A stretch of 42,426 nucleotides of DNA from Candidatus Bathyarchaeota archaeon (GCA_020348865.1 CP070754.1:1164529-1206954); one strand, 5' to 3'; counted from the first letter of the stretch, positions 23,698 to 32,451 are shown. A program made the numbers and translations. Notes: generated from the sequence alone by a model not told the origin.

Positions 23698-24585
23698 CTA
23701 TGACCTCACTCCAATAGCGAACCACGTTATAGTCTGAACTACCATTATGGCAACCATTGCGTAAATCGATCCATGTGTTATCTTATTTCGTGTGTAGGTT
23801 TTCGCTCCCCAGATTGCAAAAGGCAAAGCTGTGACACTTGCAATAGCCACTTCTGGTGGAATAATCCAATTCGACAATAATAGCAGAAGCAAAAAACTGA
23901 TTGCAGCTACGAGACCATAGAGAATGCGCAACCGCCTATTAGACCAGCGTGTAGCGAGTGTCCTCTTGCCCACTCTCGAATCAACCTCACGATCGACCCA
24001 AGTCACTGCCAAAAGGTTGTTGAATGCTAATAGTGTGAAAGGTAGACAAGCCAGGATTACCCAAAAATCAAACCGCCTACTTGAAACGATGTAACCGTAT
24101 ACCGGCAACATATTCGCGCCCAGTAGCGCATTGTCTAGTTCACCCCATCCGTGCCAAGCCAGTTTTAGTGGAGGTAACGAGTACATCCACCCTCCTACTG
24201 CGCCAACCCCAATCACAGCCAACGCTGACCATGGATGCATCCCAAAACAGAAAGCTAGCAGTTGCATGCTAACACCAAGAATTAGTGTGGCCCATGCAGC
24301 TTGTAGTGCCAGCTTCCGTGGCACGATTCCACTTGTTAGAACTCCACTCCCACCAGAGTAGATTGTACGATTTGTCAGAGCATCCGTTTGGCAGTCAGCG
24401 TACTCATTGGCATAATGAACCGAGACAGAAACTAGCATCATCGCAGAGAATCCCAGTCCTAGCGATGTTAGCTCAATTGGTTCACCGTTGCCAAAGGCGA
24501 TTGAAACACCAAGCAACCAAGCTAGAACATTAGAGACTAGCACTAATGGGCGAGACATAGCCCACAATGCACGCAGACGTGGCAC
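23698..24585 (-). CDS. UbiA-family prenyltransferase, MenA-like
   Basis: 295 aa, eight to nine membrane helices. The first Asp-rich motif is NEYADCQTDALTNRT (N-x3-D-x3-D form), and the second is DREVDSRVGKRTLATRW. The YSLPPLKLAWHGWGE loop between them is characteristic of the MenA subgroup, which transfers a polyprenyl chain to an aromatic acceptor such as dihydroxynaphthoate. An archaeal lipid role (DGGGP synthase) is less likely because those proteins have a different loop. It starts 14 bases after the stop of the flavin oxidoreductase, so they form an operon. A quinone-type electron carrier is a possible product. Confidence 0.88.
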   Translation of the reverse strand: MPRLRALWAMSRPLVLVSNVLAWLLGVSIAFGNGEPIELTSLGLGFSAMMLVSVSVHYANEYADCQTDALTNRTIYSGGSGVLTSGIVPRKLALQAAWATLILGVSMQLLAFCFGMHPWSALAVIGVGAVGGWMYSLPPLKLAWHGWGELDNALLGANMLPVYGYIVSSRRFDFWVILACLPFTLLAFNNLLAVTWVDREVDSRVGKRTLATRWSNRRLRILYGLVAAISFLLLLLLSNWIIPPEVAIASVTALPFAIWGAKTYTRNKITHGSIYAMVAIMVVQTITWFAIGVRS

Positions 24586-24599
24586 TTCTAATCATCACG

Positions 24600-26018
24600 T
24601 TAGTGGGGCCCAACGATGTGGTGGTAATGCTCTGGCGACATTAGTGAACGGAACGCTCTTTCTACGACCTCGTTTAGAGCGGGGTGTATATGCATCCCGC
24701 TAACTATGGGCTCTGCGCTTTGTTTAGGTGTGTACATCAAGTTTATGACCTCTTGTATGAGAATTGAGGCATAGGGTCCAATGATATGTGCTCCAAGAAG
24801 CTTCAAGGTTTCCTTTTCAACGATGACTTTGACAAAGTAGTCCTCTACACCCATTGCTTCGCCTTTTGCGGTGTTTTCATATTTCTGAAATCCGATTAGC
24901 ACGTTATCTTTTCCGTATTCTTTGATTGCCTCTTTTTCTCTCAGTCCGACGCTTCCAATCTCTGGATATGTAAAAACAGCGTGTGGTATCGCGTGATAGT
25001 CGACCTTCACTTTTTTATTAAGTATAGCGTTGCGGTAGACAATCATGGATTCGTAGTTTCCTACATGTTTGAAAAGGTGTTTGCCGTTAGCGTCTCCGAA
25101 AGCCCAAACATTGGGTTGCGATGTCTCCAGGAACTCATCAACAACAATCCATCCTCTTTCGTCGGTTTTTATTCCTGCCTTTTCAGGATGAAGGATATCT
25201 GTATTTGGCCCTCTTCCAGTTGCTATCAGTATCTCATCTGCGGTTGTCTGTGTTTCTTTTCCATTCTCCCTGTTGACAGAAACAACCCTTTTCTTACCTT
25301 TAGCCGTCTTTTCTGCTTCGCGCACCTCGTGGTTGGTGAGTATTGTCATGTGTTTTTCGAGTTCTCTCTTGGCTAGCGTTGAGACTTCGGGTTCTTCTTG
25401 TTTGAGAAAATGAGGGTTTCTGCCGATTATGGTGACTTTTGATCCCATTGCTGAAAAGAAGTGGCCGTATTCCGCAGCTATGTAGCCGCCGCCGACTATG
25501 GCAATACTCTCTGGCAACTGGTTCATCTCGAGGACTGTGTCGCTTGTAAGATAGCCTGCTTTTTCCAATCCTCTCACTGGAGGTATTATTGCTTCTGATC
25601 CGGTACATAGGAATATCATCTTGGAAGTAATCGTCTCATTGCCAACCTTCAGCGTGTATGGTCCAGTGAATTCTGCTACATCAGTGTAGTAGTCTATGTT
25701 TTCAGAGTAGGAAAGCCCTTGACGTATCATGTTTATGCTTTTGTGGATGATCGTTCTCATCCTTTCCATAATTCCCTTAAAATCTGTTTTTTTGATGTCT
25801 ACGTCTATGCCTAGTTTCCCCGCTGTTCCAATCGTTCTCACCAACTCAGCAGGGTACAACAACAGCTTCGACGGTATGCAACCACGAGTAAGACAGATAC
25901 CGCCTGGCTCATCTTTGTCGATGACAGCTACTTTCATTTGCGGGCTAGATTGAATTACAGAACTCACAATGTTCATCGCTGAACCTGTGCCTATTGCTAT
26001 CAGATCGTATTCTTTCAT
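24600..26018 (-). CDS. Class I pyridine nucleotide-disulfide oxidoreductase (dihydrolipoamide dehydrogenase/mercuric reductase-like)
   Basis: 472 aa from ATG 26016-26018. The FAD Rossmann motif GTGSAMN is a variant of GxGxxG with Ala and Asn where Gly is usual. The redox pair is in GGICLTRGCIPSK (C-x4-C). The NADH domain carries GGGYIAAEYG, the second FAD contact is ATGRGPNTD, followed by FGDANG, and the C-terminal interface has HIHPALNEVVERAF with the catalytic His-Glu pair. There is no lipoyl partner in the window, so the disulfide substrate is open: coenzyme A disulfide, a thioredoxin-like protein or dihydrolipoamide. The longer frame to 26114 has no support; the TATA box lies inside it. 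Confidence 0.9.
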   Translation of the reverse strand: MKEYDLIAIGTGSAMNIVSSVIQSSPQMKVAVIDKDEPGGICLTRGCIPSKLLLYPAELVRTIGTAGKLGIDVDIKKTDFKGIMERMRTIIHKSINMIRQGLSYSENIDYYTDVAEFTGPYTLKVGNETITSKMIFLCTGSEAIIPPVRGLEKAGYLTSDTVLEMNQLPESIAIVGGGYIAAEYGHFFSAMGSKVTIIGRNPHFLKQEEPEVSTLAKRELEKHMTILTNHEVREAEKTAKGKKRVVSVNRENGKETQTTADEILIATGRGPNTDILHPEKAGIKTDERGWIVVDEFLETSQPNVWAFGDANGKHLFKHVGNYESMIVYRNAILNKKVKVDYHAIPHAVFTYPEIGSVGLREKEAIKEYGKDNVLIGFQKYENTAKGEAMGVEDYFVKVIVEKETLKLLGAHIIGPYASILIQEVINLMYTPKQSAEPIVSGMHIHPALNEVVERAFRSLMSPEHYHHIVGPH

Positions 26019-26050
26019 AACCAACCCAAAACGTAGTAGGTGAGTGCACG

Positions 26051-26058
26051 TTTTTAAG
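26051..26058 (-). promoter_or_regulatory. TATA-like element for the flavin oxidoreductase/UbiA operon
   Basis: On the minus strand CTTAAAAA is followed by GTGCAC (26044-26049), with ATG 26018 about 33 bases downstream. It supports that ATG as the start. Confidence 0.45.
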
Positions 26059-26157
26059 CATGCAGTGGCTGCCACAAGACAGCAATGAAGAATCAGATTA
26101 GTTTGGGCGTTCAAGCGTGCCTAAATCAGTGATCCACCGTTCTTGGTTACGTTATCA

Positions 26158-26547
26158 TCAGTTCGATTGTGTGCTCACAAGCTTTCTGGTTATCAGATCC
26201 ATTAGGTCTTTCAAGGTCTTGCATTCGTTAACCTCATAGTGAGCTATTAGCAGGCTGATTCTTCCGCCTTTATCAAGGAAGATAGCTGGGAATTTCATGT
26301 CTTTTACATTGTGTGGGTGCGACTTCAGTTTCTCAAGAAATTCATCTCGATGTAGAAACTCTACGGGCATCTTGAGTTCGTTGATGAACGTTTTCCATTC
26401 ATCTTTCATCTTAATTGTCCCGTATGTAAGGGCACACAAATTACATTGATATGTACTTGGCGAGACTATTTTGTGCAATCCATCTTTGACGGTATTGAAG
26501 AATCCGCTGTCTGCATTATAGACAAGAATCAATTCCATTTTTGACAC
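26158..26547 (-). CDS. Conserved CxxC protein of unknown function, 129 aa
   Basis: The sequence has the look of a conserved family seen also in bacteria: LVYNADSGFFNTVKDGLHKI, then YQCNLCALTYGTI with a CNLC pair at about residues 35-38, and later FPAIFLDKGG. The fold may be thioredoxin-like, because a strand leads into the CxxC-containing region and a second strand follows a cis-Pro-like segment. I do not know a proven function. A small zinc-finger protein lies 123 bases upstream on the same strand and may be in the same transcript. Confidence 0.72.
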   Translation of the reverse strand: MSKMELILVYNADSGFFNTVKDGLHKIVSPSTYQCNLCALTYGTIKMKDEWKTFINELKMPVEFLHRDEFLEKLKSHPHNVKDMKFPAIFLDKGGRISLLIAHYEVNECKTLKDLMDLITRKLVSTQSN

Positions 26548-26670
26548 CTAGTGAAGCACACACATCAGGGCTTGTATGTGTTGACTCACGGTTCTCACGT
26601 CCTGTTCTGAGTATCCTGTAGACACGCCTAGGATTGAGCGTGTAGCGGAACAGAAGCGAGCACCATTTCG

Positions 26671-26781
26671 CTACATGTGCTCTTTCTTCTTGTGTTCCAT
26701 TAACTTTTCTGCTGTTGCGAAAGTCATACCGCATTTGGCACATTTGTACTCTTTCGTCTCTCCACAACTGCCACAAGGCAT
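26671..26781 (-). CDS. C2H2-type zinc-finger microprotein, 36 aa
   Basis: The tiny frame opens MPCGSCGETKEYKCAKCGMTF and ends EKLMEHKKKEHM. It thus has two CxxC pairs, the second forming a classical C-x2-C-x12-H-x4-H finger with the two histidines near the end. GGTGGTGA lies 5 bases ahead of the ATG. Single-finger proteins of this size are common in archaea and often act as transcription regulators. A different frame over the same bases gives a longer but featureless product, which I reject. The ribosome site and finger pattern make this call good despite the length. Confidence 0.82.
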   Translation of the reverse strand: MPCGSCGETKEYKCAKCGMTFATAEKLMEHKKKEHM

Positions 26782-26944
26782 ACAATTCACCACCTTATGA
26801 TTGGAGTTATAGATATTTCACCAATTTAGTCTTTCTCAAGCACGCTTATGAAAAGCAAGCGTACACCTATGAAGTGTTATGGCTCTTGAGTGAATTGGAG
26901 CAAACTTTTTTTCCTTCTACGTTTATTCGTTTCTGGGAGAAGTT

Positions 26945-27181
26945 ATGAAAGTCAAATCTGACAGGACTCTAGATTGCCTGGGTCTGTACTGTCCTGAGCC
27001 TGTCTTTAGGACGAGAATGGAATTAGATGACATCAAAGCCGGAGAGATTCTGGAAGTTCTTGCTGACGATCCAGCGGCAGAGGCGGATATACGAAGCCTA
27101 GTGAAGCATTTGGAACAAGAGATAGTAAGCGTGAGTAGAGATGGAAACACCGTTCGAATACTAATAAAGAAGGTGAAATGA
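26945..27181 (+). CDS. tusA: TusA/SirA-like sulfur carrier
   Basis: 78 aa. The defining CPxP motif (YCPEP, Cys at about residue 16) follows the first strand LDCLGL, and the rest gives the alpha-beta sandwich with DDPAAEADI. TusA-family proteins accept a persulfide on this cysteine and pass it on in tRNA thiolation, molybdenum cofactor or sulfur metabolism. GGGAG lies 5 bases before the ATG. It is the first gene of a plus-strand block with the IscS-like protein, IscU and a cysteine-rich microprotein. Since the IscS-like protein looks inactive, the sulfur donor for this TusA is unclear. Confidence 0.93.
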   Translation: MKVKSDRTLDCLGLYCPEPVFRTRMELDDIKAGEILEVLADDPAAEADIRSLVKHLEQEIVSVSRDGNTVRILIKKVK

Positions 27182-27202
27182 AACACAGGAGGAAGGTTTG
27201 AG

Positions 27203-27277
27203 ATGCCTCAAGAAAGAATGCGTGCTACACCGTTGAGTGATTTTGCTCTGGATGTTGATGTGGTCCTGGGTTTCTGA
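27203..27277 (+). CDS. Possible leader microORF, 24 codons, before the IscS-like gene
   Basis: GGAGGAAGG (27189-27197) is the strongest ribosome site in the block and sits before ATG 27203. That frame stops at TGA 27275-27277, 10 bases before the ATG of the IscS-like gene. The peptide begins MPQERMRATPLSDF and has no cysteine or membrane segment. It may be a translated leader that couples ribosomes to the next gene, or a relic. Confidence 0.3.
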   Translation: MPQERMRATPLSDFALDVDVVLGF

Positions 27278-27287
27278 GTGTGTAGGG

Positions 27288-28472
27288 ATGTCAAGGACAA
27301 AACGTATCTATATGGATCACGCGGCTGGGAGACCTGTTGATCCTCGTGTGTTGAAGGCGATGTTGCCTTATATAAAGTCAGTTTATGGCAACCCTTCTTC
27401 CCCTCATTCGTTCGGTCAAGAGACAAAACAAGCTATAGAAGTGGCAAGAACGAAAGTTGCAGAGTTGATTAATGCTGAAAGAGAAGAATCAATAATTTTC
27501 ACGTCGGGTGCAACTGAAAGCAACAACTTGGCGATTAAAGGGGTCGCTTACCGCAACAAAGACCAAGGAACACATTTGATCATGTCAGGGGTAGAACACA
27601 TGTCGGTTCTTAATCCTTGCAAATTCTTAACGACAAGAGGGTTCAAGGCTACTTCAATCCCTGTCGACCAGTATGGTTTTGTGAACCTCACGAATCTGGA
27701 AGAGGAATTGACAAGTGAAACTACACTTGTTTCTATCATGTATGGAAATGGTGAAATCGGTACGATTCAGCCTGTGAAAGAGATCAGTCAGATGGTGCAC
27801 GGGAAAAACGCCTACTTGCACGTTGATGCTACAGCCGCAAATGGACAGGTTCCAATAGATGTGCGCGAGGAGGGCATAGACTTGCTCACCACCTCTTCTA
27901 ATGATATGTATGGACCTAGGGGTGTGGGTGCGCTTTATGTGAGGAAGGGTGTACGATTGGGACCTGTGACTCATGGCGGGGGACAAGAATGGGGATTAAG
28001 GTCAGGAACCGAAAATCTTCCTGGAATAGTAGGGTTTGGAAAGGCAGCAGAGATCGCAGCAGAGGAGATGCCTACTGAAAGCAAACGGTTGGAGAAGCTA
28101 AGAGACAGACTCATCAAAGGCTTACTTGACCCTGTCCCACATTCGTTTCTGAATGGCCATCCCACCAAACGGTTGCCTAACAACGTTGCAGTAAGATACA
28201 GCTTCATTGAAGGCGAATCCATACTGCTGGACTTGGATGCTAGAGGAGTCGCGGCATCCTCAGGTTCAGCGTGCACTGCAAAAACGCTAGAACCGTCTCA
28301 CGTATTAAGAGGCATCGGATTAAAACATGAAGAAGCTCATGGCTCAGTACTGTTTACCCTTGGCAAACAAAACACTGAAGAGGAAGTATCCTATGTGATA
28401 AGGATAATGCCAGAAATAGTCAAGAGACTGAGAGAAATGTCACCTTTGACTCCGAAAGAGTTGATGGAATAG
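27288..28472 (+). CDS. iscS: IscS/NifS-like protein lacking the PLP lysine
   Basis: 394 aa, fold type I, clearly NifS/IscS by YMDHAAGRPVDPRVL, GNPSSPHSFG, FTSGATESNN and the active-site cysteine loop SSGSACTAKTLEPSHVL (Cys about 321-325). The PLP lysine motif SxHKxYGP has become SSNDMYGP, so Lys is Asp206 and the stacking neighbour His is Asn205. VNNEIG has become YGNGEIG and the DATQS glutamine is Ala. A comparable lysine-to-aspartate change is known in Archaeoglobus fulgidus IscS, which lacks desulfurase activity and gives a cysteine ligand to the cluster on IscU. It overlaps the iscU start by one base. I use the ATG at 27288. Confidence 0.9.
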   Translation: MSRTKRIYMDHAAGRPVDPRVLKAMLPYIKSVYGNPSSPHSFGQETKQAIEVARTKVAELINAEREESIIFTSGATESNNLAIKGVAYRNKDQGTHLIMSGVEHMSVLNPCKFLTTRGFKATSIPVDQYGFVNLTNLEEELTSETTLVSIMYGNGEIGTIQPVKEISQMVHGKNAYLHVDATAANGQVPIDVREEGIDLLTTSSNDMYGPRGVGALYVRKGVRLGPVTHGGGQEWGLRSGTENLPGIVGFGKAAEIAAEEMPTESKRLEKLRDRLIKGLLDPVPHSFLNGHPTKRLPNNVAVRYSFIEGESILLDLDARGVAASSGSACTAKTLEPSHVLRGIGLKHEEAHGSVLFTLGKQNTEEEVSYVIRIMPEIVKRLREMSPLTPKELME

Positions 28473-28849
28473 TGTACAGCAAAAAAGTGATGGATCACTT
28501 TAGAAACCCACGTAATATGGGTGAAATCCCAGATGCCGATGGTGTGGGAACCGTTGGAAACCCTGTTTGCGGGGACCTGATGAGTGTTCACATCAAAGTC
28601 AAAGACGGACGCATAAATGACATCAAATTCAAAACTTTCGGTTGCGGTGCAGCAGTGGCTACCAGCAGTATGGTAACGGAATTGGCCAAGGGAAAAACAT
28701 TAGAAGAAGCTGAGAAAATTGGTCGCTCAGATGTTGCAGACTCTTTAGGCGGGCTGCCGAAAGTTAAAATGCACTGCTCTAACCTCGCCGCAGACGCATT
28801 GCATGCAGCAATAGAAGATTACAGAAAAAAGAAGAAGGCAGAGAGGTGA
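28472..28849 (+). CDS. iscU: Fe-S cluster assembly scaffold IscU
   Basis: 125 aa, NifU N-terminal/IscU family. The three cluster ligand cysteines are in NPVCGD (Cys33), FGCGAA (Cys58) and MHCSNLA (Cys102), and Asp35 that promotes cluster release follows the first. MDHFRNPRNMGEI is the usual start region. The GTG start shares one base with the stop of the IscS-like gene (TAGTG), giving tight coupling. In this setting the scaffold probably takes inorganic sulfide, or an unknown donor, because the partner has lost its PLP lysine. The gene is followed 4 bases after its stop by the cysteine-rich microprotein. Confidence 0.95.
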   Translation: MYSKKVMDHFRNPRNMGEIPDADGVGTVGNPVCGDLMSVHIKVKDGRINDIKFKTFGCGAAVATSSMVTELAKGKTLEEAEKIGRSDVADSLGGLPKVKMHCSNLAADALHAAIEDYRKKKKAER

Positions 28850-28853
28850 GGAG

Positions 28854-29012
28854 ATGAAAGCCAAATTCATTCAATGTGAGTCATGCAAAAAAGAGACTGC
28901 GATAGAATCATGTGAATTTGCGACACACCGCACGGTTATTGAAGGCAAAGAATACGTTTTCTGCTGTGAGACCTGTGCCCAGAATTATCAGACAAAGAGA
29001 AAAAGCCACTGA
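28854..29012 (+). CDS. TRASH/YHS-like cysteine-rich microprotein, 52 aa
   Basis: It begins with a CESCKKE pair, then CEFATHRTVIEGKEYVFCC and ETCAQNYQ. The YVFCCETCAQNY part has the form of TRASH or YHS metal-binding domains, which bind Cu, Zn or other soft metals through three or four cysteines. AGGTGA, overlapping the iscU stop codon, is the ribosome site. It is the final gene of the sulfur/Fe-S block. A role in metal sensing or cluster delivery is inference from position. It is too short for common gene-finding cutoffs. Confidence 0.78.
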   Translation: MKAKFIQCESCKKETAIESCEFATHRTVIEGKEYVFCCETCAQNYQTKRKSH

Positions 29013-29056
29013 AGACGAGCCAAGTTACCAGAGAGTGATTTGGAAGAACAAACACC

Positions 29057-29077
29057 CACGTGTGTATGCGTACGCGC
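29057..29077. repeat. 21-base alternating tract, longest in the window
   Basis: It starts CACGTGTG and ends GTACGCGC, alternating pyrimidine and purine at all 21 positions. It lies between the convergent cysteine-rich microprotein gene and the kinase-aminotransferase gene, so here it is in 3' regions and not before a start codon. Confidence 0.65.
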
Positions 29078-29100
29078 TATGCGAAGTCGTTTTGATGCCA

Positions 29101-31386
29101 TTAGTTATTGTTGAGGGGTGCATTGATTATTGTTTCTAATTCGTCAACTAATTGTTGCGCATTGCTTTTGCTAAAGCACATAGGTGGCTTTATCTTGATC
29201 ACATTTTCGTAAGGACCATCAGTTTCCACCAAAATTCCATTCTCTCTTAGCTGATTCATCACATGTTCTGCTAGTTTGGTGTATGGTTCCAGTGTATCCT
29301 GGTCTTTTACAAACTCAATGCCCAGAAAAAGTCCGAAACCTCTGATATCACCTATCTCGGGGTAATTTTTCGCAAGTGTACTTAGTCTCTGCTTCAGGTA
29401 ATTTCCTGTTTCTAAGGCATTCTTCTGCAATTCTTCCTCTTCGATTACTTCAAGGACAGCAAGGCCAATAGCACAGGATACTGGATTTCCACCATAAGAA
29501 CTGAAGAATTCCATACCATTTTCAAAAGATCGTGCTACCTCATCGGTAGTGACCACAGCAGCAAGCGGATGACCATTTCCCATAGGTTTGCCAAGAACCA
29601 CAATGTCTGGCACAACACCTTGCATTTGAAAACCCCAGAAGTGCTCTCCCAAGCGTCCAAATCCTGTTTGAACCTCATCTGATATACATACACCCCTTTG
29701 TGCCCTGATTGCACGATAAATTTCCTCCAAATAGCCTTTGGGTAGTGGCACTTGACCGCCACAACCAATCATCGGCTCACAGATAAAAGCAGCAGCATTT
29801 TTATCATCCTTTTGAAGAAGTTTGATGGCTTCGCGTGCGTATAGTTTTCCTGCTTCCCCGTCATTTTTTTTGTATGGTCCTCTATAAGTGTCCGGAATAG
29901 GCGCCTTGAGGATGTAAGAAGCTGGTCCTTCACCTCCTTTACCCTCGAATTTGTATGGGCTAATGTCAATACCTATTTTTGTGTTACCATGATAGCCATG
30001 TTCAACAACCATGATATTTCGATGACCAGTATGTGTGTAGGCTAAACGGATGGCAAGGTCACTTGCTGCACTGCCAGAGTTTACGAAAAAAACTTTGCTT
30101 AGCGGCTCTGGGAATTTTGCGAGTAATTGTTCGGCATAATTGTTCAATTGATTGTATAGGTAGCGGGTATTTGTGTTCAGTAAAGCCATCTGTCGTTGAC
30201 CAGCTTGAACCACTTTGGGGTGGCAGTGGCCTACATGGGGTATGTTGTTTCGGGCATCAAGATAGGTTTTGCCACTGGCATCGTACATATATTGGAATGC
30301 AGCTTTCACCATCTTTATGGGTTGTGAATAGCTGACCGAAAGCGACTTGCTGATGTACCTCCATCTTCTTTTTAGGGCTGTTTCAGTATCTGGGTAGGCT
30401 TTTACCTTCAGACCTGCTGACCTTTTGAATTCATTTGTCGCTTGAATAGGACTGATGGAAATCCATCTCTCCAACATTTCCCATGCAGGCTTTTCACTAA
30501 TGATGATGTATTTGCTGTCAGGGTTTTGGATCTTGTTAAAAGCCGAGTTGCAAACACTCGTGCATAAACGGGCTGCAATTAGGTAATACAGCAGTTCAAT
30601 CTCTTTCTCTTGTAATGGTAGTATTTCATTGTATGCTTTTACTACATGGCAAGCCCATTCAGTGGGTCTGGATTTTCCGAAAATCGCATAGGTAATGGCG
30701 ATTGCTATTTCATTAATCAAAGATGAATGAACCATATCACCAAAATCGATAATTCCAGAAATCTGATCATCTCGGACCAGTAGGTTCCAGTCGTTTGCAT
30801 CTGAATGTATAACACATCTCCTCAGATTCGGTATCTCAGGAAGAGCAATTTCACTGAACTGGAGGAAGAAATAATCGACTAGCTTTCGCTGTTGTGGCGT
30901 TTCAATGTATTTGCTATATTTTTGATTACTAAGGCAATGTTGCAAATCCCAATCTAGTTGTCGGGCTTCAATTGCTGGATGACAAAAGTCGAGCAACGTC
31001 TTGTTCATCTGGGCAAGGAATCTTCCAATGGATTGAAAAAGTCCTGTCGAGTGCTCAACTTCAGCCAAGAATTCTCCTTCAACAAAAGTGAGCAGTCTTA
31101 CTAATTGCTTACCATTTTCAATGGAGGAAAGAAACTTGCCCTTCAGGTTTCTTACAGGAGCTGGGTAAGAATTGGGCGATTGATGCGAAAGTTTCTGAAG
31201 TACTTGGTTCTCTGCATCCAACAGTTCACATAGTCCAGACTCAGTTTGGTATTGTTTACAAACAAACTTCTCTCCTTGAGCAGTATCTACTTGGTAATTG
31301 ATACTCCTCCCATAGCCTTCCATCCTCTTTAAAGTTGCATTCTTAATTGCAAAATGCTCCTCTAGCAATTCCATTACTTGTTTCAT
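29101..31386 (-). CDS. Fusion of APH-type kinase and class III aminotransferase (ETNPPL/AGXT2L-like), probably acquired from bacteria
   Basis: 761 aa. Residues ~1-300 form an aminoglycoside phosphotransferase/choline kinase fold with catalytic loop [11 protein letters not shown] and metal site IIDFGDM. Residues ~340-761 form a class III PLP aminotransferase with [44 protein letters not shown] and PLP lysine in [10 protein letters not shown]. This kinase plus aminotransferase order is typical of Bacteroidota and other bacteria, where the aminotransferase half resembles ethanolamine-phosphate phospho-lyase. I see no M23 peptidase insert found in longer versions. The DNA is visibly richer in A and T and in AAT/TTT/GAA codons than its neighbours. 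It stands alone, unlike neighbouring operons. Confidence 0.9.
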   Translation of the reverse strand: MKQVMELLEEHFAIKNATLKRMEGYGRSINYQVDTAQGEKFVCKQYQTESGLCELLDAENQVLQKLSHQSPNSYPAPVRNLKGKFLSSIENGKQLVRLLTFVEGEFLAEVEHSTGLFQSIGRFLAQMNKTLLDFCHPAIEARQLDWDLQHCLSNQKYSKYIETPQQRKLVDYFFLQFSEIALPEIPNLRRCVIHSDANDWNLLVRDDQISGIIDFGDMVHSSLINEIAIAITYAIFGKSRPTEWACHVVKAYNEILPLQEKEIELLYYLIAARLCTSVCNSAFNKIQNPDSKYIIISEKPAWEMLERWISISPIQATNEFKRSAGLKVKAYPDTETALKRRWRYISKSLSVSYSQPIKMVKAAFQYMYDASGKTYLDARNNIPHVGHCHPKVVQAGQRQMALLNTNTRYLYNQLNNYAEQLLAKFPEPLSKVFFVNSGSAASDLAIRLAYTHTGHRNIMVVEHGYHGNTKIGIDISPYKFEGKGGEGPASYILKAPIPDTYRGPYKKNDGEAGKLYAREAIKLLQKDDKNAAAFICEPMIGCGGQVPLPKGYLEEIYRAIRAQRGVCISDEVQTGFGRLGEHFWGFQMQGVVPDIVVLGKPMGNGHPLAAVVTTDEVARSFENGMEFFSSYGGNPVSCAIGLAVLEVIEEEELQKNALETGNYLKQRLSTLAKNYPEIGDIRGFGLFLGIEFVKDQDTLEPYTKLAEHVMNQLRENGILVETDGPYENVIKIKPPMCFSKSNAQQLVDELETIINAPLNNN

Positions 31387-31447
31387 GTTTTCCGATGCTC
31401 CATATTAATTGTTAAACCAGTTATCTCCGCATGTCCCTAATTATTTC

Positions 31448-31457
31448 GTGCGCATAA
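31448..31457. repeat. 10-base alternating tract (CGTGCGCATA)
   Basis: It lies about 60 bases upstream of the fusion gene. If these tracts are a host feature, it shows that the insertion lies in native flanking sequence. Confidence 0.45.
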
Positions 31458-31605
31458 TTAGGCTTTGACATCTGTTTCCTTTTCTTATGTATTGGATGTC
31501 AGAAGCAGAAAAAGAGGAGTTTGCTGGGATGTCTCCAATATGTGGAGGGCTTAACCCACCGCTATTCCGCTAAAATAGCTCCACGCATACATAGTCGAGA
31601 TTTGA

Positions 31606-32313
31606 CTATCTTTTCATCGCTTCTTTCTTTTGTTCGGGAGGGAGTTTCTCAATTGCGTACCTTAATGAAGTTCTTGGCATTTCTTTTTTGTGTTCCATCA
31701 CATAGTTTAGTACTTCTTTTAGGTAGTGGTTGCTTGCTTCTTTGAGCATCCACCCGTAGCCTTTCTGCACCATCACGTCTTGATCCAATAGGAGATTGTC
31801 AGCCATATCGAAGACGGTTTCAAGATGTTTCATTCTTCTTGTCGAGTATATTAGGACAACCGCAGATGCACGTCTCACCCATCGATTGGTAGATTTCGCC
31901 CATTCCTTGAGTTTCGGTAGGAACTCAGGAAATTGATGAATGAACGCTCCAAAAGCATGTGTGCAAAAATCGTCACACGATCCCCAATCATCTACATGCT
32001 TCTTCAGCCATGACTCGAACAGGGAGTAATCCGTCTTCTCATATTTTCGTCTGAGACGAAAAGCCCAATCGAATGCTACAACTCTTTCCATCCAGTTGCC
32101 CGATTTCAGCAGATCTTTGCACAGCTGGAATATTTCATCTTTAGGCTTTTCTCTGACCTTTCTGAAATATTGGGCAGATATCTTTCTCACAACCGGTATC
32201 CTTGTATCTGAAATGTTGTGTTTCCTGAGTTTTGCCTCAATTCCTGAATACTCATATTTTTCACCTAAGACCACAATACATTTCTTCTTGATCGTATACT
32301 TCGACTCACTCAT
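31606..32313 (-). CDS. AlkD-like DNA alkylation repair protein (HEAT-like repeats)
   Basis: About 235 aa, all-helical ALK repeats. Family blocks include DWGSCDDFCTHAFG (the helix that carries the active-site Asp in AlkD-type glycosylases), STNRWVRRASAVVLIY with the DNA-contacting Arg pair, and VQKGYGWMLKEASN. These enzymes remove bulky or positively charged alkylated bases without base flipping. The start is ambiguous between 32331 and the Met at 32313, and I use the latter as it gives the usual MSESK-like polar opening. It is divergent from the RelE-like gene. A small hairpin (31533-31547) lies after its stop. Confidence 0.85.
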   Translation of the reverse strand: MSESKYTIKKKCIVVLGEKYEYSGIEAKLRKHNISDTRIPVVRKISAQYFRKVREKPKDEIFQLCKDLLKSGNWMERVVAFDWAFRLRRKYEKTDYSLFESWLKKHVDDWGSCDDFCTHAFGAFIHQFPEFLPKLKEWAKSTNRWVRRASAVVLIYSTRRMKHLETVFDMADNLLLDQDVMVQKGYGWMLKEASNHYLKEVLNYVMEHKKEMPRTSLRYAIEKLPPEQKKEAMKR

Positions 32314-32451
32314 CTTCAGCTCACATTTCACGCAAGATACCCGACAACTCGATATAAGCTATACGACAAAGCGTCCGCAAAACAACTGAGGCCATATCAC
32401 CAAAAACAAACCATTTTATTCGAGTCCCCCATAACGCAATACGAGAAACAA

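Noticed and set aside
24565-24582. Alternating-looking GCACGCAGACGTG inside the UbiA gene
   Set aside because: It is broken by a purine pair and lies in coding sequence, so it was not counted with the intergenic set.
26516-26785. 89-codon minus-strand frame over the zinc-finger microprotein
   Set aside because: It lacks any pattern, while the shorter frame has a GGTGGTGA ribosome site and a complete zinc finger.
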